DNA of 12,239 nucleotides from Bifidobacteriaceae bacterium (GTDB taxonomy: Bacteria > Actinomycetota > Actinomycetes > Actinomycetales > WQXJ01). Every line of letters begins with the position of its first letter. Position 1 is the first letter of the stretch. The stretch covers positions 1-12,239 of the forward strand of contig JAISBQ010000171.1 of NCBI GenBank assembly GCA_031266115.1, given 5' to 3'. Of this stretch, positions 6,140 to 12,100 are shown piece after piece. A program made the position numbers and the translations under genes. The notes under the pieces were generated by a model. It saw nothing but the letters and a program-made list of their open reading frames with translations, did not search any database and was not told the origin of the DNA.

Positions 6140-6420
6140 TCCTCGTCGTCTTCGTCGTCTTCCTCGTCCTCGTCATCGAGGTCGAGGTCGTCCAGATCGT
6201 CGTCATCGTCCTCTGCGTCGTCGTCGTAGACGAGGAATGGGGTGTCGATGCCGGTGGCCTCGTACAACGCCTCGTCGTAGGTCTCGAACGCGTCAATGAG
6301 GGTGGCGTAGGCGGAGGTAAAGGCGGGGTCTTCGACGCCGCGTCCGCTGGCGGCCGCAGCGTAGTGGGACTCCAAAGCAGCGATCAGGCGGTCAAGGGCG
6401 GAACGAGGTTCGACGGTCAT
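6136..6420 (-). CDS. Small actinobacterial protein with poly-acidic C-terminal tail, function unknown
   Basis: 94 residues from ATG 6420. Residues 1-60 look like a compact helical domain (SALDRLIAALESHY, then AFTSAYATLIDAFETYDEAL) ending in GIDTPFLVY. Residues 66-94 are almost only Asp and Glu: 25 of 29, the rest being one Ala and three Leu. I recall similar short acidic-tailed proteins in actinobacteria, some labelled primosomal protein without known support; the function should be taken as unknown. Such tails can mimic nucleic acid, bind basic proteins or bind divalent metals. ATG 6420 is preferred over longer starts because TACGGT lies 6 nt upstream, giving a leaderless mRNA. The gene converges on the aldo/keto reductase with a 4-bp overlap and diverges from the DUF5703 gene. 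Confidence 0.82.
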   Translation of the reverse strand: MTVEPRSALDRLIAALESHYAAAASGRGVEDPAFTSAYATLIDAFETYDEALYEATGIDTPFLVYDDDAEDDDDDLDDLDLDDEDEEDDEDDED

Positions 6421-6426
6421 TGCTTG

Positions 6427-6432
6427 ACCGTA
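6427..6432 (-). promoter_or_regulatory. -10 box (TACGGT) of the acidic-tail gene, leaderless
   Basis: Minus-strand order TACGGT, CAAGCA, ATG: 6 nt between the hexamer and the start codon, the ideal distance for transcription starting on the A of ATG. The palindrome at 6438-6462 covers the place where RNA polymerase would contact the -35 region. Confidence 0.6.
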
Positions 6433-6437
6433 GCGCG

Positions 6438-6462
6438 AACCGGGGGACAATTGCACCCGGTT
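6438..6462. promoter_or_regulatory. Operator-like palindrome AACCGGG-N11-CCCGGTT between divergent genes
   Basis: Two perfect 7-bp arms at 6438-6444 and 6456-6462 flank an 11-bp spacer that itself contains CAATTG near the centre. The element lies between the acidic-tail gene promoter and the DUF5703 ribosome binding site, in the 74-bp divergent region. Its symmetry and size fit a dimeric regulator site; in RNA it could also form a 7-bp hairpin in the DUF5703 leader. No regulator is encoded nearby. Confidence 0.4.
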
Positions 6463-6482
6463 TCATCGTCGAGAACCGAATC

Positions 6483-6488
6483 GGGAGG
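6483..6488 (+). promoter_or_regulatory. Shine-Dalgarno (GGGAGG) of the DUF5703 gene
   Basis: GGGAGG lies 6 nt before GTG 6495 and fixes that codon as the start within a longer open frame. It is the only strong Shine-Dalgarno noticed in front of a gene in this window; most other starts appear leaderless or coupled. Confidence 0.75.
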
Positions 6489-6494
6489 TGTTAC

Positions 6495-6710
6495 GTGACC
6501 CCGACAGACCGCTGGATCGCCGCAGGCGGGACCTACGAGACCCGTGTGGTGACCCTGTCCCCCTCCATCCCACGCCCGGAAGCTACCCGATACCTCACTG
6601 GTGAGGCGGAGTATGGCCGCTGGGAATTGGACCGTTCAGCGATGTATTGGGGTGGGCGGCGGCAAGCCTGGCTGCGACGCAAGGCGATCCGTGTGGAGTC
6701 CACGCTGTAG
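6495..6710 (+). CDS. DUF5703 family small protein
   Basis: 71 residues. The pattern YETRVVTLSPSIPRPEATRYLT, then GEAEYGRWELDRSAMY and a closing RRQAWLRRKAIRV, matches the short actinobacterial family DUF5703, which has no assigned biochemical role. The central EYGRWEL block and the basic C-terminal strand are the family signature as I know it. It is predicted soluble and cytosolic, with no membrane segment or signal peptide. In mycobacteria a DUF5703 gene lies next to uppP, and it keeps that neighbourhood here. The start GTG 6495 is set by a GGGAGG Shine-Dalgarno. It is followed by 98 bp carrying a duplicated promoter segment before mshC; no terminator hairpin is seen in that gap. Confidence 0.85.
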   Translation: MTPTDRWIAAGGTYETRVVTLSPSIPRPEATRYLTGEAEYGRWELDRSAMYWGGRRQAWLRRKAIRVESTL

Positions 6711-6715
6711 AGGTA

Positions 6716-6801
6716 CGCGCATGTCGTGACTGGACTACCCGGTGTGCTGTGGTCTGGTCGTTTCGCCTCAGGCACGCGCGCATGTCGTGACTGGACTACC
6801 C
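6716..6801 (+). repeat. Exact 25-bp direct repeat pair in front of mshC
   Basis: Bases 6716-6740 recur identically at 6777-6801; the offset is 61 bp with a 36-bp spacer. The downstream copy spans about -32 to -8 relative to GTG 6809 and supplies the first five bases of the TACCCT -10 box. The upstream copy ends in TACCC followed by G, giving TACCCG. The 98-bp gap between the DUF5703 gene and mshC thus consists largely of this structure. Confidence 0.97.
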
Positions 6802-6802
6802 T
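6797..6802 (+). promoter_or_regulatory. -10 box (TACCCT) of mshC, leaderless
   Basis: The order is TACCCT, GCCCTG, GTG at 6809, with 6 nt between hexamer and start codon. It is nearly the same as the uppP promoter in box, spacing and spacer sequence, and it supports GTG 6809 as both transcription and translation start. Confidence 0.65.
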
Positions 6803-6808
6803 GCCCTG

Positions 6809-8059
6809 GTGCACAGTTGGCCCCGACCTGACGTTCCCACCCTGCCCGGCCATGGCGACATCCCGGTCCTGGTCGATGCTGGGGCGGGCGAGGCGCTCCC
6901 CTCAGCGCGACCGACGGTCCGGCAGGCGAGCCTGTACGTCTGTGGGATCACCCCGTACGATGCCACCCACCTCGGTCACGCGGCCACCTATCTGGCGTTC
7001 GACCTGCTCGTTCGCGCATGGCTGGACGTTGGGCGCGAGGTGACGTACGCCCAGTGTGTGACCGATATCGATGATCCGCTGTTGGAACGGGCCCAGGCCA
7101 CTGGTGAGGACTGGCGCAGCCTCGCCGCCCGCGAGGTGGACGTCTACCGGGCTGACATGGCGGCGCTGCGGATCATCCCGCCCGATCACTACATCGGCGT
7201 CACCGAGATCATCGACCCGGTCGCGGACGCTGGCGTCGCCTTGGAGCGGGCCGGCCTCGCCTACCGGATCCCCGCGCCCGATGGCGGCACCGACCTCTAC
7301 GCGGACCTCGCCGCCGATCGGGAGTTTGGTTCCGTGGCGAGACTTGACCCCACGACCATGCGTGAGTTGTTTGCCGAACGTGGCGGCGATCCCGACAGGC
7401 CAGGCAAGCGGGGGCCCCTCGATCCCCTGCTATGGCGCGCGCGGCGGGATGGCGAACCGTGGTGGGCGTCCCCGCTGGGCGATGGCCGTCCCGGCTGGCA
7501 CATCGAATGTGCCGTCATCGCCGCCCGGCATTTGGGGGTGCCGTTCGATGTCCAAGGTGGCGGCACAGACCTGGCGTTCCCCCACCACGAGATGGGGACA
7601 TCCCACCTGCGGGGCGTGAGCGGTGTGGCCGCGCCCGTCGCGGTCCACGTGCACACCGGGTTGATCGGGCTGGATGGGGTGAAGATGAGCAAGTCCCTCG
7701 GCAACCTGGTCCTGGTCTCGGACCTTGTGGCCGATGGGGTCGCGCCGGCCGCCATCCGCCTCGCCCTGCTCGCGGGCCACTATCGGATCAGCCGTGACTG
7801 GACCCCAGAGCTGCTGGCCACCGCGCAACGGCGTCTGGAGATGTGGAAGTCCACATTGGCGCCATCGACATCGGACGATGCCGGTCCCGCCGAGCGCGAG
7901 ACGGTGGCGCTGATGCGCCGGGCCCTGACGCTGGACTTGGATTCGCCTGCGGCGATCGCGGCCGTGGACCGCTATGTCGCGGCCCGGCCCGCAGACCAGA
8001 CGCGATCCGGTGTGGTGGGAGCCGCCGTCGAGGCACTGCTCGGCATCGATCTGGGATAG
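6809..8059 (+). CDS. mshC: MshC, cysteine:1D-myo-inosityl 2-amino-2-deoxy-alpha-D-glucopyranoside ligase
   Basis: 416 residues, close to the usual MshC length. It activates cysteine with ATP and joins it to GlcN-Ins, the penultimate step of mycothiol synthesis, in the cytosol. It descends from class I cysteinyl-tRNA synthetase. Seen: YVCGITPYDATHLGHAATY with zinc ligand Cys45 and the HIGH-type motif His54-Leu-Gly-His57; WHIECA with Cys234; FPHHE at 257-261 giving the remaining zinc ligands; and KMSKS at 292-296. The GITPYDATHLGHA wording and the lack of the tRNA anticodon-binding domain separate it from CysS (CysS proteins are usually about 460 residues or more). The presence of mshC implies that the organism makes mycothiol. 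GTG 6809 is supported by the leaderless TACCCT promoter. The gene ends 19 bp before the stop of the convergent PAC2 gene. Confidence 0.97.
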   Translation: MHSWPRPDVPTLPGHGDIPVLVDAGAGEALPSARPTVRQASLYVCGITPYDATHLGHAATYLAFDLLVRAWLDVGREVTYAQCVTDIDDPLLERAQATGEDWRSLAAREVDVYRADMAALRIIPPDHYIGVTEIIDPVADAGVALERAGLAYRIPAPDGGTDLYADLAADREFGSVARLDPTTMRELFAERGGDPDRPGKRGPLDPLLWRARRDGEPWWASPLGDGRPGWHIECAVIAARHLGVPFDVQGGGTDLAFPHHEMGTSHLRGVSGVAAPVAVHVHTGLIGLDGVKMSKSLGNLVLVSDLVADGVAPAAIRLALLAGHYRISRDWTPELLATAQRRLEMWKSTLAPSTSDDAGPAERETVALMRRALTLDLDSPAAIAAVDRYVAARPADQTRSGVVGAAVEALLGIDLG

Positions 8060-8078
8060 GAACGGACGATGGCCCGCG

Positions 8079-8939
8079 CTACGTGGGCGGCGCCGTCGGG
8101 GGTTTGCCGCCCTGGTCGCGGCGATGGAGATAGCGCTGAAACTCCCGTGCGAGGGCTTCGCCGGAGGCGTCCGGCGAATCGACCGCGTCCTTGGCAGCCT
8201 CCAACTGAGCGACATACTCGGCGATATCCGAATCCTCGTGAGCGAGGACATTGACCCCTTCGCTCCACGCCCGCGCCTCATCCGGGAGATCGCCAGTGTC
8301 GATCGGCTCGTCGAGCACCTCTTCGAGCCTGGTCAACAGGGCGAGGACAGCTTTGGGGCTGGGCGGGTTGGCGACATAGTGGGGCACAGCCGCCCACAGC
8401 GCCATGGACGGCAGTTCCAGAATCTCGGTCGCCAAATGATCGAGCACCCCAACAATGCCGGTGGGTCCGGTGTACTCGCTGTGCTCCAGCCCATAGCGAT
8501 CTCGCAGCGCCGGAGTCTCGGAGGTCCCGGTGATGGGGATCGGACGGGTGTGGGGGACATCGGCGAGGAGGGCACCGAGACAGATGAGCGTGGACACCCT
8601 GCGATCCACCAGCGTGATGAGCAGTTCCTGGGAGTATTGCTCCCAGCGCATCGACGGCTCGATCCCATCGACGAGAATGACCCGCCGGCCCCGCGGCGTG
8701 GTGGCCTTGAACAGCCGAGTATGCGGCCACAGAAGCACGCGCTGGCCGCCCTGGTTGACGAACCTTGGGCGCGTGACCTGGAGGTCATGGTAATCCTCGG
8801 TGTCCATCTCGTGGAATGGTTGGGCATCCCACTGGGCGATGAGGGAGGCGAGGGCGTCGGTCGCGGCGCTGCCGGCGTCGTTCCAGCCAGCGAATGCGGC
8901 GATGGCGATCCGGTCGGCGGCCCGGCGAGACGAAGGCAT
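8079..8939 (-). CDS. PAC2 family protein
   Basis: 286 residues from ATG 8939. Seen: FAGWNDAGSAATDAL near the N-terminus, VILVDGIEPSMRW, the GALLADVPHTRPIP block, YTGPTGIVGVL, and VPHYV followed by PPSPKAVLALL. Together these are the hallmark of the PAC2 (proteasome assembly chaperone 2-like) family widespread in actinobacteria. A link to the actinobacterial proteasome is suggested by the fold, but no biochemical role is settled. The last 20 or so residues are a charged, Pro-rich tail. The longer frame upstream lacks family similarity. ATG 8939 has TAGAGT 7 nt upstream, pointing to a leaderless start; in-frame GTG codons 6 and 9 bases further upstream are possible but lie too near that box. 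A PAC2 gene next to metH is also known from mycobacteria. It diverges from metH and converges with mshC. Confidence 0.92.
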   Translation of the reverse strand: MPSSRRAADRIAIAAFAGWNDAGSAATDALASLIAQWDAQPFHEMDTEDYHDLQVTRPRFVNQGGQRVLLWPHTRLFKATTPRGRRVILVDGIEPSMRWEQYSQELLITLVDRRVSTLICLGALLADVPHTRPIPITGTSETPALRDRYGLEHSEYTGPTGIVGVLDHLATEILELPSMALWAAVPHYVANPPSPKAVLALLTRLEEVLDEPIDTGDLPDEARAWSEGVNVLAHEDSDIAEYVAQLEAAKDAVDSPDASGEALAREFQRYLHRRDQGGKPPTAPPT

Positions 8940-8946
8940 GCCCACC

Positions 8947-8952
8947 ACTCTA
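8947..8952 (-). promoter_or_regulatory. Candidate -10 box (TAGAGT) of the PAC2 gene
   Basis: Minus-strand order TAGAGT, GGTGGGC, ATG, with 7 nt between. This favours ATG 8937-8939 as a leaderless start over the two upstream in-frame GTG codons. No clear -35 element is seen. Confidence 0.5.
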
Positions 8953-9017
8953 GAGGTACCGCCTCGCGCGCCACTGGGTGCTTGACGGTGCCGGGCGCAG
9001 GCCGACATGCCAGTAGA

Positions 9018-9095
9018 TCCTGTTCGCGCGGGTCTTTGTCTGATATCCGACGGGCCACACGAGATGGCGAGGGCGCGTGTCCTGTTCGCGCGGGT
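9018..9095 (+). repeat. Exact 16-bp direct repeat pair in front of metH
   Basis: TCCTGTTCGCGCGGGT occurs at 9018-9033 and 9080-9095; the offset is 62 bp with a 46-bp spacer. The second copy spans about -35 to -20 relative to GTG 9115, so it would carry the -35 contact region of metH. The rest of the 175-bp divergent region (8940-9114) shows no hairpin array or cobalamin-riboswitch-like B12 box. Confidence 0.9.
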
Positions 9096-9101
9096 TGTTC
9101 C

Positions 9102-9107
9102 TAGGAT
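9102..9107 (+). promoter_or_regulatory. -10 box (TAGGAT) of metH, leaderless
   Basis: TAGGAT ends 7 nt before GTG 9115, matching TANNNT and a transcript that begins at or within one base of the start codon. This leaves no room for a 5' leader riboswitch between this promoter and the gene. Confidence 0.6.
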
Positions 9108-9114
9108 GTGCTGC

Positions 9115-12100
9115 GTGTCGGAAACCTTGCGCCGTGTACTCGGTCGTCGTGTGGTGGTGGCGGACGGGGCTATGGGGACCCAGCTCATGGCGGCTGGACT
9201 GACTCCTGACGATTACGGCGGGTTCGACGGGTGCCACGAGTATCTCAACCTGTCGCGACCAGATGTGGTGGCCTTGGTCCACGAGGCCTACCTCAATGCC
9301 GGGGTGGACGCCGTGGAGACCAACTCGTTCGGCGCCAACCACTCCAACCTGGGCGAATACGGGCTGGCTGACCGGACCGGGGACCTGGCCTATGCCTCCG
9401 CCCGGATCGCGCGGGAGGTCGCCGACTCGTACACGAGGCGGCGATGGGTGTTTGGGTCGATCGGCCCCGGCAGCTGGCTTCCCTCGCTCGGGCATGTGGC
9501 GTTCGCTGACCTGCGCGATGCGTTCGAGACCCAGGCTTTCGCGCTGCTCGACGGCGGAGCGGATCTTCTGCTCATCGAGACCGCCCAGGATCTGCTCTCA
9601 GCGAAAGCGGCCGTGATCGCCGGCCGCCGCGCTCGATCCCGTGCGGGTGTCGATGCGCCGATCATCGTCCAGATCACCGTCGAGACCACCGGCACCATGC
9701 TCCTCGGGACGGAGACGATGGCGGCGCTGACCAGTCTGGCGGCCCTCGGCATCGACGGCATGGGCCTCAACTGTGCCACCGGTCCCGATTCGATGCGCGA
9801 ACACCTCACCCAACTATCCGCCCACCTGCCAATCACCTCGGTGATGCCCAACGCTGGCCTGCCCGAACTGACCGCGACCGGCGCGGTGTATGGACTGACG
9901 CCCGCCGGGCTCGCCGACGCCCTGGACGAGTTCACGCGCGAGCTGGGGACCGCCATCGTCGGTGGGTGCTGTGGGACCACGCCGCAGCACATGAGGGAGG
10001 TGGCGCGGCGGGTCGGAGGACGCGAAGTGGATAGGACTAAGCGCCAGCCGAATCCGTCCGTGGGACGGGTAGCGAGCCTGTTCACGGCCGTACCCCTGCG
10101 GCAGGACGTGAGCTACCTGGCGATTGGCGAGCGGGCCAACGCCCAAGGCTCCAAGGCGTTCCGTGAGGCGCTGGCCGCGGACGACATCGACCGTTGCGTG
10201 GACCTAGCGTGCGGTCAGGCGCGGGCGGGCGCCCACGTGATTGACGTGTGTGTGGACGCGGTGGGTCGCGATGGCTCGGCCGACATGGCGGGGCTCGCGG
10301 CGCGCTTGGCGACAGCCTCGACTCTGCCCGTCATGGTGGATTCGACCGATCCGGCGGTGGTGCGCGCGGCGCTGGAGCATCTCGGCGGGAAGCCGATTGT
10401 CAACTCGGTGACCTTTGAGGACGGCGGTGGGCGCCTGCGCGAGGTGGTGGGCCTCGCACGGGAGCACGGTGCCGCCCTGGTCGCGCTGACCATCGACGAG
10501 GAGGGTCAGGCCCGCACCATGGAGCGCAAGACCGCTGTCGCCGAACGCCTCATCGAGGCCCTGGTGGCCGGCGGGATGGACGAGAGGGACGTGATTGTCG
10601 ATCCGTTGACCTTCCCCGTCGCCGCGGGCGCCGAGACCCGGCGCGACGGACTTGCCACGCTCGGGGCGATCCAGGCCATCCGCGCGGCCCATCCGGATGT
10701 CCACCTCATGCTCGGGGTGTCGAACATCTCGTTCGGGTTGTCGCCGCGGGCGCGTGTGGCGCTGAACTCGGTGTTTCTCGCCGAGGCGGTGAACGCCGGG
10801 TTGGACGCCGCGATCGTGAACCCCGCCCGGATTGAGCCTTTGGATCGCATCGATCCCTCCTTGCGCGCCGCGGCCTTGGATCTCATCTACGACCGCCGGA
10901 GCCCCGACGCGTTGGCCGTTCTGCTCGCGGCCTCATCCGATCTGCCGGACCCGCCCGACGATGCCGGTCCTCATCTGACCGCCTCGGATCGCCTCGCTGC
11001 ACGAATAGCCGGTGGGCGCACGGCCGGGATGGATGCAGACCTGGCCGAGGCTCTGGGCGAACGCGGAGCCCTGGAGATCCTCGACGAGGTGCTCCTGCCG
11101 GCCATGGCTCAGGTCGGCGAGGCCTTCGGTGCAGGACGGATGCAGCTTCCGTTCGTGCTCCAGGCGGCCGAGGCGATGAAGGCGGCCGTCACCTGGTTGG
11201 AGCCCCACATGCCCCGACGAGGAGAGGGGAAGGGAACGGTGGTGCTCGCCACCGTCCGCGGCGATGTGCACGATATCGGGAAGAACCTCGTGGATATCAT
11301 TCTCACCAACAACGGCTACCGGGTGGTCAACCTCGGGATCAAGCAGTCGATCTCAGCGATGCTGGATGCTGCCGCCGTCCACGGGGCCCAGGCGATCGGG
11401 ATGTCCGGGCTGTTGGTCAAGTCGGTCGAGGTGATGCGCGAGAACCTCACAGAGATGAATGCGCGGGGGCGACTGCTCCCGGTAATCCTCGGCGGGGCGG
11501 CGCTCACCCGGAACTACGTGGACAGCGAGCTGCGAGAGCTGTATCAGGGTGAGGTGAGGTATGCCAAGGATGCCTTCGAAGCCTTGGCGATTCTGGGGGA
11601 GTGGAAGGGTGACGGCGAACGGAGCGGGTGGGGTGGCGAAGCGGGGGGCAGCAAGGGGACACGCGATGATGGTGAGCACGGTGGCACGGGTGAAGCCGGT
11701 GGGGTGTCGAGCCAGGGTCATGGTGGCACGCTCCAGCCCGCCGCGATCCCCACGCCGCCCTTTCGGGGCTCGCGGATCGCTGAGGGTGTGGCACTGTCGG
11801 ATTACCTTCCTCACCTCGACGAGCGGGCACTGCTGCGGGCGCGATGGGGTCTGCGGGCCGTGGCTGGCGATCCACGCACGGTCGAGGAGATCGTCGAGGT
11901 CGAGGGGCTCGGGAGGTTGCGTGGGTTGCTCGATCGGGTGCGCGGACGGAGTCTGGCTCGTGCCTGTGTGGCGTATGGGTTCTTCGGGGCACGGGCGGAT
12001 GGCGACTGCCTGGTGATCGAGGGCTCCGAGGCGGAGCACACGATCGCGTTTCCCCGCCAGCAGCGCCCGCCCTATCTCGCGATCCCGGACTATTTCGCGC

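Noticed and set aside
6716..6801. Direct repeats as target-site duplications of an insertion sequence, or as CRISPR units
   Set aside because: Spacers of 32-46 bp carry no terminal inverted repeats or coding capacity, each repeat occurs only twice, and the four repeat sequences are unrelated.
8072..8088. Six-pair hairpin GCCCGC-GCTAC-GTGGGC at the mshC/PAC2 convergent junction as a terminator
   Set aside because: The stem is short, contains a G-T pair, has no T-tract on either side and overlaps the PAC2 stop; hairpins this weak are common in GC-rich DNA.
7974..9104. 376-codon plus-strand frame opposite the PAC2 gene, and a 283-codon minus frame at 7430-8281 opposite mshC
   Set aside because: PAC2 and mshC carry clear family signatures on their strands; the opposing frames are shadows.
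8940..9114. Cobalamin or SAM riboswitch upstream of metH
   Set aside because: The region is 175 bp, shows no B12-box-like conserved block or multi-stem structure by eye, and a TAGGAT box lies 7 nt from the start codon.
8940..9188. N-terminal extension of the PAC2 protein by 83 residues to 9188
   Set aside because: The added part is Arg/Thr/Pro-rich without similarity, overlaps the metH start region and is made obsolete by the promoter-like TAGAGT before ATG 8939.
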